A stretch of 64,000 nucleotides of DNA, taken from NCBI RefSeq assembly GCF_014201335.1, contig NZ_JACHEB010000006.1, forward strand, positions 186,001 to 250,000, read 5' to 3'. The notes under the pieces were generated by a model. The model saw only the letters and a program-made list of their open reading frames with translations, did no database searches and was not told the origin of the DNA. The translations under genes and the position numbers were made by a program. Shown piece after piece: positions 1 through 8,226 of this stretch (its first letter is position 1; the number at the start of each line of letters is the position of its first letter). Source of the DNA: Tunturiibacter gelidiferens (GTDB lineage: Bacteria > Acidobacteriota > Terriglobia > Terriglobales > Acidobacteriaceae).

Positions 1-479
1 AGCTCCGCAATAAAATAGTCCTCGCGGTCCAGCGCATCCGCATCGAAGATCTCCACGTCGGTTCGTTGTTTCTTAAGCAATCCACGTGGAACGTCGAGAT
101 CGAGAAACTGGAACCGAACACTGTTCACTCCAAACCGAGCGAGCGTTGAAGCCAGAAAGACCGAGTCCTCTTTCGAAGGAATCTGCTGCGATCCTTTGCT
201 CCAGTCGGTGATGTTCACTCCCCAGAATCTGATCCGTCTGCCATCACCCGTCGCCAGGTGACCATCCTTCATCTGAATGAAGCCATGCTTACCGGCTGGC
301 GCATCGAGCAGGAACGAGACATCCACCGGCGACCGCGCCAACGCACCTCGTCTATGATCCATGCTGAACGGCTTCATCAATGACTCGCTTTGCGCACTCA
401 CGAGCTGCCCTATAATCAGACTGCCACCTGCCAATGCAATAGCAGCCGCGGCGGTTATCAAAAATCGCCGGCTCTTCAT
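1..479 (-). CDS. Secreted glycoside-hydrolase-like protein, N-terminal part (runs off left edge)
   Basis: This reading frame is open to the window edge, so only the first 159 residues are visible. It starts at the ATG whose complement is at 477-479. The product begins MKSRRFLITAAAAIALAGG, a signal peptide, followed by a segment containing DGRRIRFWGVNITDWS and then FGVNSVRFQF. That pattern is typical of the first strands of secreted (beta/alpha)8 glycoside hydrolases related to cellulases and GH42-like enzymes. The catalytic residues lie outside the window, so family and substrate cannot be assigned. It is divergent from the GH2 gene at 626, and the two share an upstream region holding a strong palindrome. 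Confidence 0.65.
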   Translation of the reverse strand, partial: MKSRRFLITAAAAIALAGGSLIIGQLVSAQSESLMKPFSMDHRRGALARSPVDVSFLLDAPAGKHGFIQMKDGHLATGDGRRIRFWGVNITDWSKGSQQIPSKEDSVFLASTLARFGVNSVRFQFLDLDVPRGLLKKQRTDVEIFDADALDREDYFIAE

Positions 480-537
480 CCACGATCACCTCTGCCTCTC
501 TAAGTGCGCGACAAGCCTACGCTCAGCATCACATCGC

Positions 538-563
538 GCGAATCCGACTTTCGTCGGATTCGC
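538..563. repeat. Perfect 11-bp inverted repeat, copy 1 of a dispersed palindrome
   Basis: The arms GCGAATCCGAC (538-548) and GTCGGATTCGC (553-563) are exact reverse complements around a TTTC loop. The element lies between two divergent glycosidase genes. A near-identical copy with the complementary loop GAAA occurs at 8001-8024, so this looks like a small REP-like intergenic element rather than a site specific to one gene. There is no T-tract, so it is not a standard terminator. Confidence 0.7.
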
Positions 564-625
564 ATCCGGTAGCCACACGCTACGCTTTACCTCCATGGTC
601 AAAAGACCCGAAAGGCTGCCCTACT

Positions 626-3136
626 ATGTCTTCCCGCCTCACACGCAGAGATTTTCTGAGCGATACAGCCTTGGTTGCAGCAGCCTCCGCCCTAGGAGTC
701 GCCACACCCGTCACTGCAGCCACCACCTCATCTCCCCGGAAAACTCAGTCCATCGCCACCAGAAGATCGAACTTCGATCAACAATGGCGCTTCTTCCAGG
801 GCGATGCTCCGGATGCAGACAAAGTTACATTCGCCGACGCCACATGGCGCACGCTAGATCTGCCTCATGACTGGAGCATTGAAGGCTCCTTCGATGAACA
901 CGCTCCTGCAAAAGGAAACGGCGCCTATCTACCCACTGGAATCGGATGGTATCGCAAGAGTTTCGTTTTGCCTCCGTCTGCCAGGCAAAAGCGAATCGTG
1001 CTTGAGTTCGATGGTGTCTATCAGCGCAGCGAGGTCTGGATCAACGGAACCTTCCTGGGGATGCGGCCTTACGGCTTCATCGGCTTCTCCTATGACCTAA
1101 CGCCGCATCTGGCTCCCTTGGGCCGCCTCAACCACATTGCTCTTCGCGTCGATAACTCGCTTCAGCCTAACTGTCGCTGGTACTCGGGCTCCGGAATCTA
1201 TCGCCACACGTGGCTCCGTATCACGGATCCAGTTCACATCGCTCAGTGGGGCATTTGGGTGCGCACGCCTTCTGTCAATGCGCAGACTGCCACGATCATG
1301 GTTTCGGCGCATCTCTCCAACCTCGGTACGCAAGACACAGATCTCAGCCTGACCACCGAGATCCTCGACCCATCTGGCAACGTCATCCAGCACGCGACAA
1401 CGTCACATTCGCTTTCGAAGGGAGCCGATGCGCTAGTGGACCAGCAGCTCACCATTGCTGCTCCCTCGCTTTGGTCGCCAGCAACGCCGCATCTCTACCA
1501 GGCTCGCTGCACCATCCGCACTGGCGACACGCAAATCGATCAGCAGACAACTACCTTCGGCATACGCTCTGTCCAATTCGACGTCGACCGCGGCTTTCTC
1601 CTCAACGGCGAACACATTAAGATGAAAGGCGTCTGCATCCACGGCGACGGAGGCTCAGTTGGCACTGCGGTTCCCGAACGCATCTGGGAACGCCGCCTGC
1701 AGTTACTTCAGGAGATGGGCTGCAACGCGATCCGGCTAAGCCACAATCCCCCTGCGCCGGAGCTGTTAGATATGCTCGACCGCAAGGGCTTCCTAGTCAT
1801 GGCCGAAGCCTTCGATGAGTGGAGACAACCAAAACTGCAGACTCCCGAATTTGGTTATCACAAATACTTCGATGAATGGTCCGAGCGCGATATGACAGCA
1901 ATGATCGAACGCGACAGAAACCATCCTTCCATCGTCATTTGGAGCGCAGGCAACGAAGTGCCGGATCAGAGCGACCCACAGGGACCCGCGACTTTGCAGA
2001 CTCTTATGGACATCATTCGCAAAAACGATCCGACGCGACTTATCACCGTCGCGTGCGATCAGATTGCCGCAGAGCCTAAAGCTGCGCTCCCGGCATTCCT
2101 CGACAAGCTCGACGTAGTCGGTTACAACTACGTGGATAGATGGCGTGACCGCCGCGAAAAGGCCTATAGTATCGATCGTCACGACTACCCGCAACGCCGA
2201 TTTGTTGGCACCGAAACGACCGCTCCCTACGGTGCGCGCGGAGTCTACGCAGTCGATCAGTCGGACGATCTCTTCTTCGAGCGAACCTCCAACAACGCCA
2301 TCGAGGTAGAGCAACTGCAGAAATTCATTCAGACCTATGATTACGTATCCGGAGACTTCATATGGGTGGGCATCGACTATCTCGGAGAAGCACGTTGGCC
2401 AAATAAACTCGCGGCAACGGGCCCGCTAGATACCTGCGGTTTTAAAAAAGACATCTTTTACTTCTATCAAAGTCTCTGGACGAGAGAACCAGTTCTTCAC
2501 CTCTCGCCGCACTGGAACTGGGCAGGTCAGGAAGGCAGGACAATTCCCGTCACCTGCTACACCAACTGTGACACCGTGGAGCTCTTCCTCAATGGAAAAA
2601 GTCTTGGCGTTAAAGGCTATGCCTTCCCACGGCCAGGAATGGTGGGGACCTATGGTAACTACCCACCTCGCGCAAAAGCCCTTCAAACAACTGCAGATCT
2701 CCATATCACCTGGGACGTCCCCTACGCCGCGGGAGTGCTCTCTGCCAGGGGCGTCAAGGATGGCAAAGTCATCCTTACCTTTGAAAGAAAGACTACAGGT
2801 GTTCCGGCTAAAATTTTGCTTACAGCCGACCACAATCGCATTCGCACCTCGCCCGAGGATCTCTCTCACATCACGGTTTCGATCGTCGACGAACAGGGAC
2901 AGGTCGTACCTACAGCCAACGACGAGATCACCTTCTCCGTAAAGGGAGCGGGTCGAATTCTCGGTGTTGACAACGGTCAACCGGACAGCCACGAACCATA
3001 TAAGGCCACGAGTCGGCGCGCCTTCAGCGGTCTCGCGCTCGTTCTCCTTCAGTCCAGTGGTACTGCCGGCGCGATAACCCTCTTCGCCTCTAGCCCTTCG
3101 CTGACTTCTGCGGACATCACAATCAACGCGAGCTGA
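626..3136 (+). CDS. Glycoside hydrolase family 2 (beta-galactosidase-like), Tat-exported
   Basis: The 836-residue product resembles acidobacterial and Bacteroidetes GH2 beta-galactosidases or exo-beta-glycosidases. It opens with MSSRLTRRDFLSDTALVAAA, a twin-arginine signal, so it should be folded before export to the periplasm or surface. A jelly-roll sugar-binding domain (about 45-200), an immunoglobulin-like domain and a TIM barrel follow. The proposed acid/base is Glu444 in WSAGNEVPD and the nucleophile is Glu530 in VGTETTAP. After about residue 620 come extra C-terminal beta domains of the DUF4982 and Ig-like type. The ATG at 626 is preceded by a modest GAAAGG. Its end nearly touches the convergent histidine kinase. 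The substrate is not determined by sequence alone. Confidence 0.9.
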   Translation: MSSRLTRRDFLSDTALVAAASALGVATPVTAATTSSPRKTQSIATRRSNFDQQWRFFQGDAPDADKVTFADATWRTLDLPHDWSIEGSFDEHAPAKGNGAYLPTGIGWYRKSFVLPPSARQKRIVLEFDGVYQRSEVWINGTFLGMRPYGFIGFSYDLTPHLAPLGRLNHIALRVDNSLQPNCRWYSGSGIYRHTWLRITDPVHIAQWGIWVRTPSVNAQTATIMVSAHLSNLGTQDTDLSLTTEILDPSGNVIQHATTSHSLSKGADALVDQQLTIAAPSLWSPATPHLYQARCTIRTGDTQIDQQTTTFGIRSVQFDVDRGFLLNGEHIKMKGVCIHGDGGSVGTAVPERIWERRLQLLQEMGCNAIRLSHNPPAPELLDMLDRKGFLVMAEAFDEWRQPKLQTPEFGYHKYFDEWSERDMTAMIERDRNHPSIVIWSAGNEVPDQSDPQGPATLQTLMDIIRKNDPTRLITVACDQIAAEPKAALPAFLDKLDVVGYNYVDRWRDRREKAYSIDRHDYPQRRFVGTETTAPYGARGVYAVDQSDDLFFERTSNNAIEVEQLQKFIQTYDYVSGDFIWVGIDYLGEARWPNKLAATGPLDTCGFKKDIFYFYQSLWTREPVLHLSPHWNWAGQEGRTIPVTCYTNCDTVELFLNGKSLGVKGYAFPRPGMVGTYGNYPPRAKALQTTADLHITWDVPYAAGVLSARGVKDGKVILTFERKTTGVPAKILLTADHNRIRTSPEDLSHITVSIVDEQGQVVPTANDEITFSVKGAGRILGVDNGQPDSHEPYKATSRRAFSGLALVLLQSSGTAGAITLFASSPSLTSADITINAS

Positions 3137-3149
3137 AAACTGCTGCGTC

Positions 3150-6110
3150 TCATCGCCATGCCTCGGCCTTCTTCAACACAAGCGCCGGTCGTGCGATAGA
3201 CAGCTCTGCACGCGTTCCCTTTCCGGGCTCGCTCGTCAGCTCAAATTCTCCCGAGACGCGTTTCATGCGTTCATACATGCCGATGATCCCATAGTGTCCC
3301 TCGGCAGGCACAACTCCGGTCTGAAACCCGACACCGTCATCGACCACAAGGATGCTCAGACGTTTCGCATCATAGCAAGTCGTAATCGATATCTTGTTCG
3401 GTTGTCCATGCAGAGCCGCGTCATACACAGCCTCCCTTACAACCATCAAAAGTTCCCTCGAGATCGATCCCGGTACAGAGTAGACTTCGCCCTCTACCTT
3501 ACAATCCACCTCAACTTCAAACTCTTTGGTAGTCTGCTTTGAGATTGCCTCGATCGAAGTCGGCAGATCAATCGCCTCGCCATCATCGTGCCTCAAATTC
3601 CACACCGCATAGCGGGCCTCATCGATAGTCGCGCGAACCTGTGTCCTTGCGTGGGACAGCAAGTCCTCGACTACCGGGTTCGGCTCTTGTCGTCGGCTCG
3701 CAACTGCCTCAAGCAACGCCGATACGCTGGTGCATCCCTGAATCACAGTGTCATGCATCTCCCGTGCCAGTCGCCCGCGCTCTTCCAGAACCGCTTTGAA
3801 TCGTAGCCTTACCTGGTGCATCCGAAGCCGGTAGATGACCCACGTCAATAGCAGCAGGACTGCCACGCTCAGCACGAGGAACCACCAGGTCTGCCACAGA
3901 AATGGCTCGCGATGCACCTCCACGTGAGCCTCCATCACCCTTGCAGGATCGCCTACGTCAAACGCCTCCACCTCGAAGCGATAGTAGCCCGCAGGGAGGT
4001 TTGTATACGAGGCGGTCAGATTGGTACCCGCATACACCCAGCCTTTATCAAACCCCTTCAGTCTGTATTGGTAACGGATTCCGCCCTGCGGCTGTAACGA
4101 AAGAGGCGCATAACCGAACTCCAGGCGAGTCATTCTTGCGGGCAACTCAACCGTGCCCGCAAAAGGAAGGCTCCTCCCATCCAGCGTTACACTTTGCAGC
4201 GTGATGCGCGGCAGCGACGGAGCAGAAGGACTATCCAGCACGATATGCGTTGGCCCCTTACTGCTCGGAAACCAGACGCTCCCATCCGGAGCCAGGTACC
4301 CTGAGGGCTGACGTCCGCCGTACATCTGTGCATCCTCCGCACCGTACGGCATCGTGTACAGCGACACGCTCAGATGATCCGCAGATATCGGAACCTTGTG
4401 CAGCTGCCGTTCATCCATTGATGAGATCGTGTTCGGGCCACTTAGCCAGAATCTCCGGTGAGGATCTTCCAGTATTTGATAGATGCTGTTGCTCACCAGG
4501 CCCTGCGCAGTGCTGAAGTGCGCAATCTGTCCATCCTGGTACCGAAAGAGCCCATGGTCTCGCGTCCCATACCAGATCGTATGAGTCAGATCCTCGTAGA
4601 TCGACCACACCTTCTCCTGCCGCAACGTCTCCGTCGCCACATCCTTGACGAACCGGCCCTCATGCCAGTGACTGAGCCCCTGCTCCGTGCCGATCCAGAC
4701 ATCCCCCGTATGGTCTTCGAACAGGCTGCGAATACTGAAGTGAACCAGACCATCCTTCATCGTCAGCTTGCGCATTCCCTGCGGTGTCACATGACTTAGA
4801 CCCTCGTCGGTACCGATCCACACCTCTCCCCGGCGAGTCTCGAGAAACCCCCTCACAAAATTGTTTGTAAGCTCGCGCGGCGCCGAGTAGTGCACGGTCC
4901 CATGCTTCGTGATGTGAAAAGCGCCGCTACCATCGGTGCCGACCCACAGATCTCCTTCATGGTCGCGAAACACATTCCGCACCATCACCCCCGGCAGCTC
5001 CTTGAACTGATAAGGCCGGGCCACGCCGTCACTGATCTTATAAACTCCAGAGCTCACTGCCCAAAGACTTCCGTCACCGTTCCCCGAGATCGTCGCAAAA
5101 TCCGCATCCGCGCCGCCCGGCAACGGTACGACATGTACGGACGTCTGGTTGAGCCGAACCAGTCCTGCCTGCAGGCCCAGCCATATCTGGTGATCGGCAT
5201 CCTCAAAGATCTTTAGGACTGTATTGCTCGGCAACAGTCCCGTAAGGTGCGAAAACACCCCCTGTTTATAAGTCCACAGACCATTTCCGATCGTGCCGAT
5301 CCACAACGTCCCATCGGCTGCCTGCTTCAGGGTACGCACAGTGCCTTCAACCTCCGGCACGCGTTTGAACTTTTCACCCTCCAGCCGTTCCAGGCCATTG
5401 ACCGTCCCCACCCACAGCGCTCCATCCGTCGTCTGCAGAACCGTCTTGACCCGGTTGCTGCTATAACTTCCCGGCAAATCATAAAAATGAAGCTTCCCGT
5501 CTTCGATAGTGAGAAGCCGCGAGCCTCCCACCCAGATCCTGCCCTCTCTGTCTTCAGAGATCGCGTGAACCGCCAGCGGTCCCATTCCCGCCGCCATCTC
5601 CACGCGCTCCACCCTGTTCCCCTTAACCTTGAAGAGCCCGTTATCCGTGCCTACCCACACTGTCCCTTGCCGATCCTCAAGCACAGCCCTCACAAAGCCG
5701 TCCGTCAGACCGCTCGCCACCCCATAGCTCCTCACCTGCCCGTTCAGCAGATGCAGCAGCCCTCCGCCCTCGGCCCCGATCCACAAACCGCCGTCGCCCG
5801 AGGGCTCCAGGCAGAAGATGCTATTCACCCCTAACGCTGGCATGGACGACGACGCTTCGTACATCGAAGACCTAGTCCCGTCGAAGCGCGTCAGGCCACC
5901 CGTCGTTCCCACCCACAAATACCCATCTTTCGTCTCAGCAAGTGCCTGAACGGTGTCCTCGGGCAGACCATCCTGCACCCTCCACACGGTCCGCGTGTAC
6001 TGCGGCTGCGCGGGACTCACGCCAAACATCCCATGAGTCATCATCAGCAGGAGCAACAGCCCTAACATGGAAGCCCGCACTCCCGCGATCCTGTCTCTCT
6101 GAACTGGCAA
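3150..6110 (-). CDS. Membrane sensor histidine kinase with two-component propeller repeats
   Basis: The 986-residue protein has a signal peptide followed by about a dozen Reg_prop blades with repeated WVGT-x-GGL-x-R type motifs (about 40-620), expected to form periplasmic beta-propellers. A Y_Y_Y domain (about 650-735) and one membrane helix (about 742-765) follow. The cytoplasmic part has a HisKA_3 dimerisation domain with the phospho-accepting His in REMHDTVIQG (near 781) and a C-terminal HATPase with DDGVGF. The usual N-box Asn is replaced by Asp in REAVYDAALHG (near 896). The partner would be a NarL/LuxR-type regulator, but none is in the window. Surrounded by carbohydrate genes, it probably senses a glycan or its breakdown product (inference). 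Confidence 0.88.
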   Translation of the reverse strand: MPVQRDRIAGVRASMLGLLLLLMMTHGMFGVSPAQPQYTRTVWRVQDGLPEDTVQALAETKDGYLWVGTTGGLTRFDGTRSSMYEASSSMPALGVNSIFCLEPSGDGGLWIGAEGGGLLHLLNGQVRSYGVASGLTDGFVRAVLEDRQGTVWVGTDNGLFKVKGNRVERVEMAAGMGPLAVHAISEDREGRIWVGGSRLLTIEDGKLHFYDLPGSYSSNRVKTVLQTTDGALWVGTVNGLERLEGEKFKRVPEVEGTVRTLKQAADGTLWIGTIGNGLWTYKQGVFSHLTGLLPSNTVLKIFEDADHQIWLGLQAGLVRLNQTSVHVVPLPGGADADFATISGNGDGSLWAVSSGVYKISDGVARPYQFKELPGVMVRNVFRDHEGDLWVGTDGSGAFHITKHGTVHYSAPRELTNNFVRGFLETRRGEVWIGTDEGLSHVTPQGMRKLTMKDGLVHFSIRSLFEDHTGDVWIGTEQGLSHWHEGRFVKDVATETLRQEKVWSIYEDLTHTIWYGTRDHGLFRYQDGQIAHFSTAQGLVSNSIYQILEDPHRRFWLSGPNTISSMDERQLHKVPISADHLSVSLYTMPYGAEDAQMYGGRQPSGYLAPDGSVWFPSSKGPTHIVLDSPSAPSLPRITLQSVTLDGRSLPFAGTVELPARMTRLEFGYAPLSLQPQGGIRYQYRLKGFDKGWVYAGTNLTASYTNLPAGYYRFEVEAFDVGDPARVMEAHVEVHREPFLWQTWWFLVLSVAVLLLLTWVIYRLRMHQVRLRFKAVLEERGRLAREMHDTVIQGCTSVSALLEAVASRRQEPNPVVEDLLSHARTQVRATIDEARYAVWNLRHDDGEAIDLPTSIEAISKQTTKEFEVEVDCKVEGEVYSVPGSISRELLMVVREAVYDAALHGQPNKISITTCYDAKRLSILVVDDGVGFQTGVVPAEGHYGIIGMYERMKRVSGEFELTSEPGKGTRAELSIARPALVLKKAEAWR

Positions 6111-6182
6111 GCGATTCGTTTCGGCCGTCGTAGACGACGCTCGATTCTATAACGCCTTACCGGCCAACAGGAACAAACGCCC

Positions 6183-7046
6183 CTAAACCGTCCCAAGCGC
6201 CCTCTGCGCCTCCGCCTTCGTCTTCTTCAGCGAAGCCACCGGATCTTCCGTAGGGTAGTACTCCATCGCGATCCAGCGGTTGTACTTCAGCTCCGCCAGC
6301 TTACGATAGATCGTCGTATAGTCGATCTCTCCGGTCCCCGCCTCATGTCTTCCCGGAACGTCCGCTATATGAACCAGCCCCACCATGTCCACATTTTTCT
6401 CGAGCTTCTCGATCAGGTTTCCGAAGCTCCTCTGCTCATGGTAGAAGTCATAAAGCACCTTCACCTGTGGCATATTCACCGCGCGCGCAATCTCGAACCC
6501 ATCGCGCACGCTCGCCAGGTAGATCGGTGGATTCTCAATCAAGTCGATCGGCTCGATCACGATCTCAACGCCTTCTTTCGCCGCAATCTCCGCCGCACGC
6601 TTCAGATTCTCAACCGCTGTCTCACGCTGCCCCGCTGCTCCCGCAACACGTTTGCCGGACAGCAGAATCACCTGGGGGCACTCCAGCTCCTTCGCATAAC
6701 GCAGATGTTCGACGAACTGCTCGCGAAAAGCCCCCGTCTCCTCCGCCACCGCGAACCCGGCTCGAACCCCACTCATCGAATCCACCACCAGCCCCAGCGA
6801 ACGCAGTCTCGCCATCACCCGCCGCCGCTCCTCCGGCGACCACTTTTGAAACTCTCCCGTCAGCTCAATCCCCTGGTAACCCGCCTCAGCAACAATCTCC
6901 ACGCAGCGGTCGAAAGGGGCCTGAATCTCCAGCGCCCACAGCATAAAGGAAAACCGCACACCCTTCGCCGTAGTCCCTCTGGCGTGAAGCCACCCAGGTT
7001 TCGCCAACGCAGCGGTCATCATTTGAGCAAACGCTCGACGGTTCAT
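6183..7046 (-). CDS. Xylose-isomerase-like TIM barrel protein (AP endonuclease family 2 fold), exported
   Basis: The 287-residue product belongs to the sugar isomerase/epimerase superfamily and most resembles hydroxypyruvate isomerase-like proteins. It starts MNRRAFAQMMTAALAKPGW, a Tat-like leader. Family metal-site patterns are visible: VIEPIDL, KVLYDFYHEQ, LVHIADVPGRHEAGTGEIDY and AMEYYP. Together they supply the usual Glu/Asp/His/Glu set. An export signal is at odds with a cytoplasmic sugar-phosphate isomerase. A role on non-phosphorylated, possibly oxidised sugars in the periplasm is more likely (inference). It lies 24 bp downstream of a second member of the same superfamily, so the two form an operon. 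Confidence 0.8.
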   Translation of the reverse strand: MNRRAFAQMMTAALAKPGWLHARGTTAKGVRFSFMLWALEIQAPFDRCVEIVAEAGYQGIELTGEFQKWSPEERRRVMARLRSLGLVVDSMSGVRAGFAVAEETGAFREQFVEHLRYAKELECPQVILLSGKRVAGAAGQRETAVENLKRAAEIAAKEGVEIVIEPIDLIENPPIYLASVRDGFEIARAVNMPQVKVLYDFYHEQRSFGNLIEKLEKNVDMVGLVHIADVPGRHEAGTGEIDYTTIYRKLAELKYNRWIAMEYYPTEDPVASLKKTKAEAQRALGTV

Positions 7047-7070
7047 CTCTCTCCCAAACGGCAGCGCGAT

Positions 7071-7943
7071 CTAGATCGCACGCAGATAACGATAATCCAC
7101 TCCAACTGCTTCCATCGCCGTCATCGAAATAAACGGCGGCTCCTGCTCAATGTAGTAGTCCTTGATTCCCGCCTTCGCCGCTGCCGCAAGAATCGGCTTG
7201 TAATCGATATGTCCTCGGCCCAGCTCCGTACCCTGCGGTCTCTGATCCTTGGCGAGCGAATAAATCGGCGCAGGCGTCGCCACAAAATCCTTCACATGCA
7301 GCATCCGAAAGCGTCCAGGATTTCGCACAAAATAATCAGCCGGATTTACGCCTGCCGACACCGCCCACCCGCAGTCCAGCTCGAAGGCAACCGCCTCCGG
7401 ATCAGTCTTCGTCAGCAAAATGTCATAACCGGATTGACCGCCTTGCAGCTTCTTAAACTCGAAGTTGTGATTGTGATACGCATATTGCAATCCCGCCTTT
7501 TTCGCCTGTCTCCCAATCTCGTTCAGTCGCTCCGCCAGCATCGCGTAGTCCTCAACCGTCGCCTCCTGCCCCTCCTGTCTCTTCGGTAGTTGCGCAGAAC
7601 TCACCACATAATGCGCGCCAACCGCGTGGGCATCGTCGAACAAGTGCCCCAAGTCGCCGTCGCCCAAAGGCATATGTGCGCTCAGACAGGTCAGTCCAAC
7701 CTGGTCCAGACGAACCCGAAACTCCCTGGCTCCCAATCCCGCAAATCCCGACGACTCCACCCTCGCATATCCAATCGCGCGTAGTTTCTTCAGCGTTCCC
7801 GTTACATCCTTTTGTAACTCATCGCCCACAGTGTAGAGCTGCAGACCAATCGGCACACTCGCCGACAACGACAGCATCGGCCGCGCTGCCATCGCCGCCG
7901 CTCCTCCGCACGCAACAAACCACCGCCTCGTATACAAACTCAT
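7071..7943 (-). CDS. Xylose-isomerase-like TIM barrel protein, Tat-exported
   Basis: The 290-residue product begins MSLYTRRWFVACGGAAAMAA, a twin-arginine leader. The AP_endonuc_2 fold follows, with PIGLQLYTVGDE, YHNHNFEF, FELDCGWAVSAG, MLHVKDF, GHIDY and YYIEQEPP carrying the likely metal ligands. Many secreted homologues in Acidobacteriota, Planctomycetota and Bacteroidota sit beside 3-keto-sugar or glycoside genes. It is first in a two-gene operon with the paralogue at 6183. The exact substrate is unknown. Confidence 0.82.
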   Translation of the reverse strand: MSLYTRRWFVACGGAAAMAARPMLSLSASVPIGLQLYTVGDELQKDVTGTLKKLRAIGYARVESSGFAGLGAREFRVRLDQVGLTCLSAHMPLGDGDLGHLFDDAHAVGAHYVVSSAQLPKRQEGQEATVEDYAMLAERLNEIGRQAKKAGLQYAYHNHNFEFKKLQGGQSGYDILLTKTDPEAVAFELDCGWAVSAGVNPADYFVRNPGRFRMLHVKDFVATPAPIYSLAKDQRPQGTELGRGHIDYKPILAAAAKAGIKDYYIEQEPPFISMTAMEAVGVDYRYLRAI

Positions 7944-8000
7944 AACCCTCGCATCCCCTCAGTCTTAGCGACGATCACCTTATGCCCTCCGCCCCGCGTC

Positions 8001-8024
8001 GCGAATCCGACGAAAGTCGGAGCG
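8001..8024. repeat. Dispersed palindrome, copy 2
   Basis: The left arm GCGAATCCGAC (8001-8011), the loop GAAA and the right arm GTCGGA-GCGC (8016-8024) repeat the element at 538-563. The right arm has lost two bases. The loop is the complement of that in copy 1, so the two copies lie in opposite orientations. It sits in the divergent intergenic region between the isomerase operon and the GH5-like gene. Confidence 0.6.
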
Positions 8025-8226
8025 CACCTCTTTCGCAAACTCTCTCCTCTTCAATTTCGAGCCCGTCACAGAAAAGACACCGTTCGACTTTAGGAGGATG
8101 ACACCTGAACCCATCGAATCCTACCATTCGCTTGCAGTTTTCTAAGCTTGGAAAATCTTCACAACAATGTGTCGGTCTCATTTGCAACCCCTCTTCCACA
8201 AACCAGAACCTTCACGAGAAAACACA

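Noticed and set aside
361..870. 169-residue + frame before GH2
   Set aside because: It overlaps the minus-strand GH start and the GH2 N-terminus, and has no signal or motif.
6345..7589. 414-residue open frame on the + strand
   Set aside because: It lies opposite the two isomerase genes, which have clear motifs and leaders. Its Arg/His/Leu-rich composition is that of an antisense shadow.
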